Assembly (NCBI RefSeq): GCF_000378625.1
Contig: NZ_KB905160.1
Location: 743,848-807,847, forward strand
Length of the DNA: 64,000 nt
Direction: 5' to 3'
Source: Colwellia piezophila ATCC BAA-637
GTDB lineage: Bacteria > Pseudomonadota > Gammaproteobacteria > Enterobacterales > Alteromonadaceae
This document shows, piece after piece, positions 16,561 to 25,723 of the stretch (positions within the stretch are counted from its first letter, which is position 1; each line of letters begins with the position of its first letter). The notes beneath the pieces were generated by a model. That model had not been told where the DNA came from. It was given only the letters and a program-made list of their open reading frames with translations, and made no database searches. Position numbers and translations under genes: made by a program.

Positions 16561-17753
16561 TATATTTTAGTCCAAATTTTTTCTTGTAAGCCCAATATAT
16601 ACTTCAAAGATCCTTGTAAGGCGACCCAGTAACCGTTGACTAAATAACAGATTAGCTTTAGTGCGGTTAACTTAGGTGAGATATGGAATAAATTAATCAG
16701 CATAACAAAGCTATATAAACAAACTTGGCAAGCAAATAGTGCTAAGAAAAAAGAGTGAATGGGCACCAGATAAACATTACTGATAAATATAAACACTAAA
16801 ATAAAAGGCGTGATTGCTCTTAACGCTTTACCTGAAGCGAAATTTATCGCATTCCAGCCATACTTAGGTGATAACAAGGGTAACAAATAGACCAGTTGCT
16901 GAAAATTACCTGCTGCTATCCTTAAACGCCTGCTCATATCTTGTTCTAAATTGACTTGTTCAAGCTCTATGGCAACAACCCTAGGCTCATATATCACGCG
17001 ATAACCTAGTTTAATGACATTCATTGGGATCAAAAAATCGTCATTAATGGTATCGGCAGGAACCTCTTGGTAACAAGACTTCCTCAGCGCATAAAAAGCA
17101 CCGTGAGCGCCAAGTACACTGGCAATAGAACTCTCTCTTGATTTAATCATGGATTGATATCGCCAGTAAGATTGTTCACCTGCGCTACCTTTTTTAACAA
17201 ATTGATAGCCAGCTGAAACAGCACCAACAGCAGGGTTCTTAAAATGGCTATCTAACATCAGTAAGCTGTTTACCGGTAAAAGTGCCGAAACATCACTAAA
17301 AACAATATTGTCAAATTTTGCTCTGGCAACACCTTCTTTGAGTACGGCAACTTTGCCTCTATTGTCCCGAAAATTTACCAATTGGACTTTTAAATCATGG
17401 CAAGAAAGTTCGCTCAAAGTTTTTAAGGCAATTTCATGGGTATCATCGTGACAACCATCGCAGAGCAATATTAATTCATATCGGTCACTTGGGTAGTCAA
17501 TAAAACTTAAATTCCTGATCTTCTCTGCAATAAATTTAGCTTCATTAAAGGCCGGAATTATAATAGAAAATCGACTAAGTTTTTTGTCTTCGGCGCTAAA
17601 AACATAACAACGTTTGGCAATTTCAGGGTTATATTCTTGTTTGTTTTTAGTCGCTATTTTGAGCATCAGTGGATAAATAGCATGATGGTATATCACTAAA
17701 AATATTGCTATCGCGAATATAGTTATCATCATTAGGTCTAGCATAACTTCCAC
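16560..17753 (-). CDS. GT2-family membrane glycosyltransferase
   Basis: A 397-residue family-2 glycosyltransferase. One N-terminal helix (~8-28) precedes a GT-A domain starting FSIIIPAFNEAKFIAEKIRN. It has LILLCDGCHDDTHEIA (DxD-region), VFSDVSALLP and the acceptor block LGAHGAFYALRKSC with NDDFLIPM, then the QxxRR-like DMSRRLRIAAGNFQQ typical of processive or cellulose-synthase-like enzymes. Two to three C-terminal helices follow. It overlaps the upstream GT4 gene by 16 bp in the EPS operon. Confidence 0.87.
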   Translation of the reverse strand: MEVMLDLMMITIFAIAIFLVIYHHAIYPLMLKIATKNKQEYNPEIAKRCYVFSAEDKKLSRFSIIIPAFNEAKFIAEKIRNLSFIDYPSDRYELILLCDGCHDDTHEIALKTLSELSCHDLKVQLVNFRDNRGKVAVLKEGVARAKFDNIVFSDVSALLPVNSLLMLDSHFKNPAVGAVSAGYQFVKKGSAGEQSYWRYQSMIKSRESSIASVLGAHGAFYALRKSCYQEVPADTINDDFLIPMNVIKLGYRVIYEPRVVAIELEQVNLEQDMSRRLRIAAGNFQQLVYLLPLLSPKYGWNAINFASGKALRAITPFILVFIFISNVYLVPIHSFFLALFACQVCLYSFVMLINLFHISPKLTALKLICYLVNGYWVALQGSLKYILGLQEKIWTKI

Positions 17754-18832
17754 CTTAGTTCTGATTGAGTTAATGAGATATATTGTTTAATCATCTTGTC
17801 GATACAACGTTTATTTTGGATAAATTCTCTGGGCGAATGATGACTCTTTTGATTTAGGGAACTGAGTAAGGCTTGTGAGAGCAACGTCGGATTATTAGGT
17901 TGCACCACCTTACCCGTTTCACTACAAACAGCTTCTTTACAGCCACCAACGTCGGTTAATACGGCAGGTATGCCACAGGACTGGGCTTCCATAGGTGATA
18001 AGGGCAGCCCTTCGTTATTTGATGAAAGACAAAACACATCAATTAAAGGGTAAAATGTGGTCATATCATTAACGTGACCTAAAAAGAACACTCTTTTTTC
18101 TAAATTTAAATGAATGACCAATTGCTTTAATTGTGCTTCTAAACTGCCGGTTCCAGCGAGTAATAAACCAATGTTTTTAGGTAGTTTAGACAATGCTTTG
18201 ATTAATACATCATGGGCTTTTACTGATTCTAACCTAGCGGCACAACCAATAAACTTTAGCTCGGTAGGTAGGCCTGCTTCTTTGAGTAGCTGCTGCTTAT
18301 TAACGGTTGAGGGTTTAAATTTATTCGTATCGATACCATTAGGTATGACCACTGGATTTAATGATGGCATTAAGCGGTTAACTTGCTCGGCAACAAAATT
18401 AGCGTCGGCGACATAGATAGGGCGAACCAAGGTCACAATGATTTTTTGTAATAATCTCGACTTGAAATTAGCCAAATGCCAAGCATCATGCTCGGTATGG
18501 ATAATATTATTAACCATGGCCAATCTTGCGGCTATACCACCATAAATTAATGGACCTATATGGTGGGTATGTACATACATAGGTTTAACTTTTTCGAAGA
18601 ACAGTTTTAATTGAGTAAATATGTTTGTTTGCCAACCAGGCTTTTTATCTAACATATGGATAAACGCTTTAAAACCATCAATATTATTCCAATAACATTT
18701 AACGTTTTGTTTTTCTAAAGAAATAATGTGAACATCAAAAAATGGCTGTGCGGCTCGTTGAAACTCTAAGGCAAAACTTTCTATACCACCAGGCTTTAAG
18801 TGTTGTACAACATGAACAATGACTGGTTTCAT
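17738..18832 (-). CDS. GT4-type glycosyltransferase, EPS-system associated
   Basis: A 364-residue GT-B enzyme beginning VIVHVVQHLKPGGIESFALE, the form seen in sugar transferases associated with exosortase/EpsH-type EPS clusters (recalled similarity). The C-terminal domain has FIGCAARLESVKAHDVLI and the SSNNEGLPLSPMEAQSCGIP signature with paired glutamates. Its ATG overlaps the stop codon of the Wzz-like gene (TAATG), showing translational coupling. Confidence 0.87.
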   Translation of the reverse strand: MKPVIVHVVQHLKPGGIESFALEFQRAAQPFFDVHIISLEKQNVKCYWNNIDGFKAFIHMLDKKPGWQTNIFTQLKLFFEKVKPMYVHTHHIGPLIYGGIAARLAMVNNIIHTEHDAWHLANFKSRLLQKIIVTLVRPIYVADANFVAEQVNRLMPSLNPVVIPNGIDTNKFKPSTVNKQQLLKEAGLPTELKFIGCAARLESVKAHDVLIKALSKLPKNIGLLLAGTGSLEAQLKQLVIHLNLEKRVFFLGHVNDMTTFYPLIDVFCLSSNNEGLPLSPMEAQSCGIPAVLTDVGGCKEAVCSETGKVVQPNNPTLLSQALLSSLNQKSHHSPREFIQNKRCIDKMIKQYISLTQSELRWKLC

Positions 18833-20307
18833 TAGTGCTCTCCTAAGTGTGCTTTACTTTCAAAAGAATTTACTCCAATGCGCGGTAGTCGTGTTATTAC
18901 TGGCACTGAGGTGATTAATTCGAGTTGATATTTTGCGCGGATCGAGGTGTCAGCTAACTCAGCGAATAGCGCCAAACCGCCGCCTAAACATATGCCGCCA
19001 ATAATTCCGGCCAATAGGAATATAGAAAGTGGGAAGTTAGTTGGCGCACTAGGTTGGTAGGGTTCGTCGATTATTTTGATTCTTTCGGGTTGTTCAAACT
19101 TGCCAAGAGCGCCGGTTATTTTTGCCTTTTCATAGCGATAAAGTAAATCACTATATAAATCTCGTTTAACCTTAAGATCTCTTTCAAGCGCTAACAGTTG
19201 CCTTTCCATTTCACCGGTGCCGGCCAGAGAGGCTTTTAGAGTTTTTGTCTGTCTTTGTATGGAGTTAATCTCTTCCTTGATTTTTTCTACCTGACTGTCG
19301 GCGAATTGTAATTCTTGCAATTGTGATACTAATAATAAATTTTGACTGGTATCAACTTCACCATTTCGCATGCTACTGGCAATTTCCCATAAACGATTTA
19401 AGTCAACTTCGGTTATCTGGTAGGATGCTTTACTTTGTATCACTCGTTCATCTTCAAGTTGTGATAATTTTCTAAGAGATATTTGAACTTTGCTATGCTG
19501 GTCTGTGTAGCGCGAGCGCAAAATAGCTAGCTCGCTTTTTGTTGTTACTATGGTTTTTTCAATTTCACTCATCACCGGGTCAACTTGAGCAAGCCGAGTT
19601 CGAATGGTTCTTTTAGCGGCAATAGCACCTGACAATTCAATTTTTTTCTGTTCGAGCAACATACTTAATTGACTGAAACGGCTGCTATTTGCACTATATA
19701 GCCTTGGTAAGTGCTCAGCATTGTATTGTTTGAAATTAGCTAACCTAAGCTCCGATTCTTGTAAATCGGCAGTTTTCAAGGTTAATTGACTGGTTAGAAA
19801 TGTTTCCGAAGCATCTATTGCCGATAACTCTGGCGCTAATAGTTTTTCTAAAAACCTTGCTCTAACCACCAATAACACATCAACGATATTTTCGGGCGAG
19901 TCAGTTTGGTAGACAAGCTTTACCAGATCTTTCCCTATTAATTTAACTTTAAGTGCAGCGGATAACTCTTTAACTAACAGTTCCTTTTGCAAGTCTGTTG
20001 AGAGCTCATTTATAAGCGCTAAATCTTTTGCGACATTAATCAACATATGTCGACTATGTAGTAAGGTATCTAACGTGGTCATTCTATTTTCTAAATCGGT
20101 AGATATTGATAAGTCTTCAAGAAAAGGATTCATTTTGGCGCTTTCTTGTACCAATATTGTCGTGTGTGCTTGCCAAGTTCTCGGCGCAATAAAACAAATA
20201 ATCACCGCGATACAAGGAAGGGTTATCGCTGGAAATACAATTAAATAACGATGACGCCACATCGCAGATAATATCAGATGAATATTTATAATGACGGATG
20301 TCGACAT
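18832..20307 (-). CDS. Wzz/EpsB-type polysaccharide chain-length determinant
   Basis: A 491-residue polysaccharide co-polymerase. A first membrane helix (~20-40) follows a short cytoplasmic N-terminus. A long coiled-coil periplasmic region (~160-420) rich in Leu, Glu and Gln comes next. The C-terminal PxxP block (DEPYQPSAPTNFPLS) leads into the second helix (~440-465) and a short cytoplasmic tail. There is no kinase domain, so the BY-kinase-like ATPase at 10286 is the likely partner. It lies 1 bp downstream of the small lipoprotein gene. Confidence 0.87.
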   Translation of the reverse strand: MSTSVIINIHLILSAMWRHRYLIVFPAITLPCIAVIICFIAPRTWQAHTTILVQESAKMNPFLEDLSISTDLENRMTTLDTLLHSRHMLINVAKDLALINELSTDLQKELLVKELSAALKVKLIGKDLVKLVYQTDSPENIVDVLLVVRARFLEKLLAPELSAIDASETFLTSQLTLKTADLQESELRLANFKQYNAEHLPRLYSANSSRFSQLSMLLEQKKIELSGAIAAKRTIRTRLAQVDPVMSEIEKTIVTTKSELAILRSRYTDQHSKVQISLRKLSQLEDERVIQSKASYQITEVDLNRLWEIASSMRNGEVDTSQNLLLVSQLQELQFADSQVEKIKEEINSIQRQTKTLKASLAGTGEMERQLLALERDLKVKRDLYSDLLYRYEKAKITGALGKFEQPERIKIIDEPYQPSAPTNFPLSIFLLAGIIGGICLGGGLALFAELADTSIRAKYQLELITSVPVITRLPRIGVNSFESKAHLGEH

Positions 20308-20308
20308 A

Positions 20309-20767
20309 TTAGGCCCCAGTCACTAGGTTAAGAGTGTCTGTTGTCAACGTAGGGGAAAATTTAATGGTCACCCTATTATTGAAGTGATTAATATACTGGC
20401 GCAGTACTTCGGCGCGCGCCATTGAGAGTGCTAATTGAGCAAGTATATTTGTGCCCTTAGCAGGGGCAATGTTAATGGTAACGTTCTGATGGTTTGTTGC
20501 GATCAGACGAGTGATTTTTATTTTATCTTGGTAATTTAATTCTTTATTATGCAAAGTGTAGGTAAAGGTATGACGCTGTTTGGCTGGCTTTTGTGAACTA
20601 CGTAACGCTTGGATACTGGTCAAAACTTCTTTATTAACGGCTTTATTACTGGCGTGGTTATTTTCTCGTTCAATTAATGCGATTGAGTCACTTATCGATG
20701 TTGAAACACAGCCAGTACAGCCAAGCAGGCAGATAATAAAAAGGCAGTTTACTGTAGCTTGTTTCAT
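20309..20767 (-). CDS. small EPS-cluster lipoprotein
   Basis: A 152-residue exported lipoprotein: signal MKQATVNCLFIICLLGCTGC with lipidation likely at the final Cys of LGCTGC. The C-terminal ~70 residues (IKITRLIATNHQNVTINIAP then AQLALSMARAEVLRQYI) have the spacing of an OmpA-like alpha/beta fold but lack a clear peptidoglycan motif. First gene of the operon that runs to the YvcK-like gene; a sigma54-like promoter lies 49 bp upstream. Confidence 0.65.
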   Translation of the reverse strand: MKQATVNCLFIICLLGCTGCVSTSISDSIALIERENNHASNKAVNKEVLTSIQALRSSQKPAKQRHTFTYTLHNKELNYQDKIKITRLIATNHQNVTINIAPAKGTNILAQLALSMARAEVLRQYINHFNNRVTIKFSPTLTTDTLNLVTGA

Positions 20768-20815
20768 CCGGCATCACCTTATTTAAAGATACTTACATCA
20801 CTTATTATTAGTAAC

Positions 20816-20831
20816 TTCAATTTACATGCCA
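20816..20831 (-). promoter_or_regulatory. sigma54-like promoter of the wzz-glycosyltransferase operon
   Basis: The minus strand reads TGGCATGTAAATTGAA: a good -24 half (TGGCA) and TTG at -12, but the -12 GC is GA. It is 49 bp before the first start codon, as in the other units. A palindrome GCATTTCAAAATGC (20911-20924) lies about 80 bp further up. The rest of the 349-bp gap (20768-21116) shows only a short AGAGACA direct repeat near 21015-21033. Confidence 0.4.
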
Positions 20832-21116
20832 ATTCTTTTGTTGTTGTTTTTTAAGGGGTTTTATTATTAAAACACTAACTTAACTGAGTTGTATCGTACT
20901 TTTCTCATTATGCATTTCAAAATGCGATTTATGCCAAGGTTAACTAAGCGCGTATTTTAAAAGTGCTTAAGTTATGGGCTTGAACGTTAGCTTAAGCTTG
21001 GTTATAGAATTAGAGACAAGAGACAAGAGACTAGTGAAGGTATCATTTACCGATTAAGACCAGCCAAGTGCTTAGTTTGGACATTTTCATCAGGCAGCAG
21101 GGCAGTTAATTGCTGT

Positions 21117-21596
21117 TTAAAGGGCTATTTTCCAGTTATTGCCAGATTCGGCTATATTCCAGTAACGTGTTATCGGTCTCGCACCGGCTTCTATCGGCCA
21201 AATTTGAGCAACTACCATTGATTCAGCTGTACTTAAAGATAAAGAGAATGCCTGCTCTTTTGTGTTGAGCATGGTTCTTAGTTTACAGCTGCCATAGTTA
21301 ATATCAACGGAACTGTTTTCAAAACTACTGGTTCCCACGGTAAAGTCGGTGCAGATATTAATAAAGTAGTTTACTGAGCCCGATGGTGAAGTGGGTAAGG
21401 TAACCTCTAAATCCGTACTTGATATCAAGTCAAAGTCAGGTTTACTTACTAAGTCACTGGTGGAAATTGTCACGGGCGTTGGTGGCGTTTCTATCACAGG
21501 TGTTGATGAACTTTCCTCGTCTCCACCACCACAGCTAGCTATAGTAATAACTATGATTATGTTTAGCATAATATTTTTTATCAAATTAATATTCAT
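21117..21596 (-). CDS. small lipoprotein beside the LruC protein
   Basis: A 159-residue exported lipoprotein. The signal peptide ends at IASC (Cys ~22), then a Gly/Asp/Ser/Pro-rich linker, then a compact C-terminal domain with two cysteines in INICTDFTVG and INYGSCKLRT that could form a disulfide. No known domain is recognised. It lies 45 bp downstream of the LruC-domain gene and is likely co-transcribed from the same sigma54 promoter, so it may be its surface partner. Confidence 0.6.
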   Translation of the reverse strand: MNINLIKNIMLNIIIVITIASCGGGDEESSSTPVIETPPTPVTISTSDLVSKPDFDLISSTDLEVTLPTSPSGSVNYFINICTDFTVGTSSFENSSVDINYGSCKLRTMLNTKEQAFSLSLSTAESMVVAQIWPIEAGARPITRYWNIAESGNNWKIAL

Positions 21597-21641
21597 TATC
21601 TCTACTCCCTTTACAAGGTTTAGTCAGCTACTCATTAGCTG

Positions 21642-23744
21642 TTAATAAAGTTTAGAATTTATCGAGTTACTTTGGGAAAACCAAGTGGACTCACTGTTGC
21701 CATTACTTTCGACGAATATTTGAAATTTAGGGTAGGCTTGTAATATGTCAACCCTTTCTAGTGGGTGTTTCCATACCTCGGTTGAACCAGGGTTGATAGC
21801 TAATGCCCACGGTAAACCGTTATCATTTTGATAGGTCAGATTTTGAGAGGTATTATTTTCTGATATTTGGGTGTTATCTTCAGCCATACCGAAAATACTT
21901 TGGTCAGCTTTAGAGCTTGGTATTTTGTTTTTTAGATGAATTTCTAAACCTCTACCGGGATGATAAAATAGATCGCCATGATAGCTTGCTGTCCGAGCAA
22001 ATATAAAGGGGTTATAAGGGGCTTCAGGAAATTGATCTAAGGTGATAGGAGTGATAAATGGCACTGTTACACTAAAGGTCATCAGTGATGAGTTACTACA
22101 ATTACTCTCTGTTCGATAATATAAACAGTTTTGGCTTAATTGAATATGGCTACGTAAATCATCAGTTATTTTAAGGACTAAATATAGGGTATCTTCTTCA
22201 ATAACATTGGTTTCTTGTAAAACACCATTAATTTCGAAGCGCACTAAATCACTATCGACATTATCAGGTAAAATATTATCCAGTTGAATGGCAAAGCCAT
22301 TACGATAAGATGCACCGGATGCCTTTAACTCCCCTTGAAATTCAATTTGTTTTACTTCAAATGAACTGGTTAATAATAATGAAGAGTTTTGTAGTATAAC
22401 GACATCATTCATATCGTAATCGCCTTGTTCAGGCCAGCTATCTTCAAAGGCGATGTAATAAGGGGTATCCTGAATTTGGCTATTACCCGCATTGGTAACC
22501 AGTACTCTATAATCTTCTACTTCACCGTCTGCGACACCACCGCTAGCGAGGATAGGCGCTAAAGACGTAAATCTTGCTCTAGTCCAAGTAAAACCATTTA
22601 AGGCGGTAATAGGGGTATTAACTAAAATAACGTCAGTAGTATTATCTAGATATTTGTCGGAAACTAACTTTTCTTCGGCGGTAAATTCACCATCACGATT
22701 CCAGTCACCCCAAATACTAAGGTAGCCAGCGCCTGTTACTTGCACTTGAATTAAGCTATCGCTACCAGCAAGTAACGGGGTAAGGAAAATGATGCCATCA
22801 TCTTGATCTGTTTTCGGATAAACATTAGCATTATGTTCAGTCGTGATAGTGTTGCCTAAATAGATATTGCTTATACCGTGTCTGGCACCATTACTGAACA
22901 ATGTAGTGCCATAACTATCAGGAGCATCACCATAATCCGTTGTTGCGGCGATTGATTCATCTACAATAGGAGCAATTGCACAACGGGCGCCATCATTTTG
23001 CGAAGCACTTGGACCATTAGCAAACAAGAGTGCCGTAGGGCTTGCATCATCTAGGTCAATAATAAAAACATAACCATCACTGTTTCGACTGATATATAAA
23101 TTACCGTCGACATCAAAATAAATAGCACCAAATGTACCTTGTTCACCAATATCACCAAGTGCAGTAGCGGCGCCGCTATCTGCATTTATTTGGTATAGTT
23201 GGCCATTTTTATCAACGGTATATAGAAAATTATTGCTAGGGTGAAAAGCAAAATCGAAAATGGTTAATGACAATGATTGACCATCAACTACGTTGATCAC
23301 TTGAAGGAAATTCTCTGATTCTTCGTCTAGTGAAACTTTGTATAAGCCGTAACTCGAACCTTTTTTATAAAAATAATAGCTGTTTTCATTGAGTGCAACA
23401 TCACCAACGAAAAAGTTAACTCCAGGGTTATCTGCTAAAGTAATTGATGTCGCTTGATAATCACTGCCAATGCGAACTAAAGTGCCCCATTCATAACCCC
23501 AACCATAAATATAATTGTCATAAAAGTTGAAACCAATGGCGTTTATTTTGTCATCAGTCCCTAAATCCCCGGATAATAAGGAATAATCACCGGTAACTAG
23601 GTTTACCCCATAAAGTTGTGCCACTGATTGTTGCATTAAAAATGCCTTTGACGGGCAGCTTTCAAAAGGAGTTGCATTTAATGCCCCCTGAAAAAGCATT
23701 AAACAGGCTAAAAAACATCGGTGAAAATTTTTTGAATACAACAT
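21642..23744 (-). CDS. secreted LruC-domain protein with N-terminal propeller-like region
   Basis: A 700-residue exported protein. The ATG at 23744 is chosen because GGAAG lies 10 bases upstream and a clean signal peptide follows (cleavage near ALNA, residue 24); an upstream ATG at 23762 lacks a good ribosome site. Residues ~30-260 form repeated short blocks (LYTVDKNGQLYQINADSG; GNLYISRNSDGYVFIID) like DUF6923 propellers. DYGDAPDSYG (270) to ADGEVEDYRV (~413) is a GEVED domain. FEDSWPEQGDYDMNDVV (~433) opens the LruC domain that runs to the end. No PEP-CTERM or other sorting tail is visible. A surface or matrix role is inferred from context. Confidence 0.75.
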   Translation of the reverse strand: MLYSKNFHRCFLACLMLFQGALNATPFESCPSKAFLMQQSVAQLYGVNLVTGDYSLLSGDLGTDDKINAIGFNFYDNYIYGWGYEWGTLVRIGSDYQATSITLADNPGVNFFVGDVALNENSYYFYKKGSSYGLYKVSLDEESENFLQVINVVDGQSLSLTIFDFAFHPSNNFLYTVDKNGQLYQINADSGAATALGDIGEQGTFGAIYFDVDGNLYISRNSDGYVFIIDLDDASPTALLFANGPSASQNDGARCAIAPIVDESIAATTDYGDAPDSYGTTLFSNGARHGISNIYLGNTITTEHNANVYPKTDQDDGIIFLTPLLAGSDSLIQVQVTGAGYLSIWGDWNRDGEFTAEEKLVSDKYLDNTTDVILVNTPITALNGFTWTRARFTSLAPILASGGVADGEVEDYRVLVTNAGNSQIQDTPYYIAFEDSWPEQGDYDMNDVVILQNSSLLLTSSFEVKQIEFQGELKASGASYRNGFAIQLDNILPDNVDSDLVRFEINGVLQETNVIEEDTLYLVLKITDDLRSHIQLSQNCLYYRTESNCSNSSLMTFSVTVPFITPITLDQFPEAPYNPFIFARTASYHGDLFYHPGRGLEIHLKNKIPSSKADQSIFGMAEDNTQISENNTSQNLTYQNDNGLPWALAINPGSTEVWKHPLERVDILQAYPKFQIFVESNGNSESTWFSQSNSINSKLY

Positions 23745-23783
23745 AAAAGAACTTCCCGTCATCTTTACTAATTATTATTAACG

Positions 23784-23799
23784 TGCAAGGAGTGATCCA
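23784..23799 (-). promoter_or_regulatory. sigma54 promoter of the LruC unit
   Basis: The minus strand reads TGGATCACTCCTTGCA: TGG and TTGCA with exact GG-N10-GC spacing, 40 bp before the chosen start codon. It independently supports the 23744 start. Confidence 0.65.
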
Positions 23800-23850
23800 T
23801 TTATTTTCTGTTTATTTATCAGCGGGTTGTTGTAGGCTATTCAGAGGTTG

Positions 23851-23865
23851 TTGCAGAATGCAAAG
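23851..23865 (-). promoter_or_regulatory. putative activator-binding site upstream of the LruC unit
   Basis: The minus strand reads CTTTGCATTCTGCAA, 52 bp upstream of the -24 box, nearly the same spacing and sequence as the element upstream of glmS. Confidence 0.45.
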
Positions 23866-23991
23866 TTACAATCAGATTAGGAAGCGAATTAACTTATACC
23901 AACCTGACTATCACTCAGTGGAAAGAAACTTAATCAAAATGGTATTGATTTGGTAGGAAATAAAGAGGCGAGCAGCTTACCTTTTGCTGAA

Positions 23992-24062
23992 ATACCCAAG
24001 CTACTTGAAGCTGCGTTTTTAATTCCAGCTGAAACCTGCATCTTCATGTAGCTTGGTTATAT
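23992..24062. repeat. short palindromic repeat, family B
   Basis: About 70 bp with inverted ends ATACCCAAGCTACTTGAAG and its partner ending TAGCTTGGTTATAT, around AATTCCAGCTGAAACCTGCA. The centre and ends resemble the longer element at 41234. A fragment like the end of family A lies just upstream (23918-23945). It sits between the LruC and sigma54-regulator genes. Confidence 0.6.
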
Positions 24063-24113
24063 ACCTCTTATAATCAAGGGTTTTAGTCATAAGTATCAGT
24101 TTATTTTGATCAT

Positions 24114-25553
24114 CTACCAGTCGAGTTTTTTCCGATAGATAGTGGAAGGACTTACCTCTAACATGGCGGCAGCCTTAGGTATATTACCTTGACAATATAA
24201 TATTGCTGCTTCAATAGCATTTTTTTCGACTTGCCAAAGTGGTTGGATCTCGATGCTATTATTTAAGGGACTTGTAGCAGTATTCTTGTGCGAATTATTA
24301 CTTACCGTGGCAGATAACATCGACATAGGTTGAATAGCACTATAGTTTTTTACCGTAGTTGATAATGATTTTATGATCATTTCAGACGTTATTTTCTCGC
24401 CACTATTTAAAATAACCAAACCATGAATTACATTTTCTAATTGACGAATATTACCAGGCCAGTCATAAGCGCAAATTATTTGAATGGCGTTACGAGAGAA
24501 TTTTCTAAAATGTTTATTCTCTATTTTATTGTATTTTTTCAAGAAGAAACTAGCGAGATGTACAAGGTCACCACCTCGCTCTCTTAACGGCGGTAAAGCC
24601 ATGGTAATAACGTTAAGTCGGTAATATAAATCTTCTCTAAAATCACCTTGAATTACTGCATTGCTAATAGAGTTAGAAGAGGCTGAAATAATTTGTGCAT
24701 GAAACTTTAATACCTCATTAGTGCCTAAAGGGGAGAATTCACGTTCTTGAACGACTCTTAATAATTTAGCTTGCAAGGGTTTTGATAAGGTTGTTATCTC
24801 ATCTAAAAACAAGGTGCCTTGCTTAGCAGCAGAAAACAAGCCCTCTTGACTTGAGACCGCACCGGTAAACGCACCTTTCTTGTGTCCAAAAAGTTGTGAC
24901 TCGATTAAATTCTCACTGAAATTGGCACAATTTACCGCAATAAAAGGTTGGTCTTTATGATAACTTTCAAAGTGGCAAGCTTTGGCGACTAACTCTTTAC
25001 CTGTACCCGTTTCACCGGTGATGAAAATGGGCGCATTAGTACTTGAAGCATGCCTAATACAATCAAAAAGTTCATGCATGGTTTCATCTTCAGCTACCAT
25101 GCCGTGAAAATTAATTAACCCTGTCGGTGGAGCGTTATCGCCATCACTGGCAATAACCGTTACATTTCTACTAAGCGCTTTATCAACAACAAATTTGAGT
25201 TCTTTATTTACCCAAGGTTTACAAATGTATTTTTCGACCACACCTGAACTAAAGGCAGCTGAGACAAGATCAAAGTCTTGATAAGCTGATAAAATAATAC
25301 GTTGAGAGTTAGGCCAGCGTCTTTTTATTTTTTCTAATAGTTCACAGCCATTCATGTCCGGCATATGTTGATCAGAAATAATCACATCAGGTTGATTGTT
25401 TTGACAATATTCCAGTGCTGCAAGTGGCGAGTTAAAATCAATAATGTTAGCCTGAACATTATGTAAAGCTCTTTTTAACGCTTCTAATATATTGATATCA
25501 TCATCAACGAGTAACAACGTTGGTAGGGGAGAAGTGTTAGTGCTCATTTCCAT
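24114..25553 (-). CDS. sigma54-dependent response regulator (NtrC family)
   Basis: A 479-residue transcription activator with three domains. The receiver (~10-125) has acidic pocket VDDD and phospho-acceptor D61 (ISDQHMPDMNG). The AAA+ domain has GETGTGKE (180-187), GAFTGA (227-232, the sigma54 contact loop), FLDEI and the arginine-finger region. A Fis-type helix-turn-helix forms the end (KAAAMLEVSPSTIYRK). Similar to regulators that drive EPS and exosortase loci (PrsR type) by architecture. No histidine kinase gene is adjacent. Its target sites are proposed to be the sigma54 promoters and TGCA palindromes in the EPS/LruC region. Confidence 0.9.
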   Translation of the reverse strand: MEMSTNTSPLPTLLLVDDDINILEALKRALHNVQANIIDFNSPLAALEYCQNNQPDVIISDQHMPDMNGCELLEKIKRRWPNSQRIILSAYQDFDLVSAAFSSGVVEKYICKPWVNKELKFVVDKALSRNVTVIASDGDNAPPTGLINFHGMVAEDETMHELFDCIRHASSTNAPIFITGETGTGKELVAKACHFESYHKDQPFIAVNCANFSENLIESQLFGHKKGAFTGAVSSQEGLFSAAKQGTLFLDEITTLSKPLQAKLLRVVQEREFSPLGTNEVLKFHAQIISASSNSISNAVIQGDFREDLYYRLNVITMALPPLRERGGDLVHLASFFLKKYNKIENKHFRKFSRNAIQIICAYDWPGNIRQLENVIHGLVILNSGEKITSEMIIKSLSTTVKNYSAIQPMSMLSATVSNNSHKNTATSPLNNSIEIQPLWQVEKNAIEAAILYCQGNIPKAAAMLEVSPSTIYRKKLDW

Positions 25554-25600
25554 AATAAATACCTTTTTGAACAGCTCTATCTTTTAATAATAGAAGATAT

Positions 25601-25633
25601 TTGCAATTTAAGAGGTGTTATTTGCACTTTGCG
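25601..25633. promoter_or_regulatory. TGCA-type sites in the divergent regulator promoter region
   Basis: TTGCAATTT (25601) and TTTGCACTTTGCG (25621) resemble the proposed activator sites upstream of EPS units. Located between the sigma54 regulator and the receiver/HD-GYP-like gene, they could serve autoregulation. No properly spaced -24/-12 pair is seen. Confidence 0.3.
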
Positions 25634-25723
25634 TCTTTTTTTGAAATAGTTAAACTATAATTAAGAAGCATTTATAAAGATGGCACTGTCTTGAATACTG
25701 TTTTACCTGCTAGGGAAGAAGAA

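Noticed and set aside
25681..25696. TGGCACTGTCTTGAAT as a sigma54 promoter for the receiver/HD-GYP-like gene
   Set aside because: The -24 half is perfect but spacing to TTG is one base short and the -12 GC is absent, so a functional RpoN site is unlikely.
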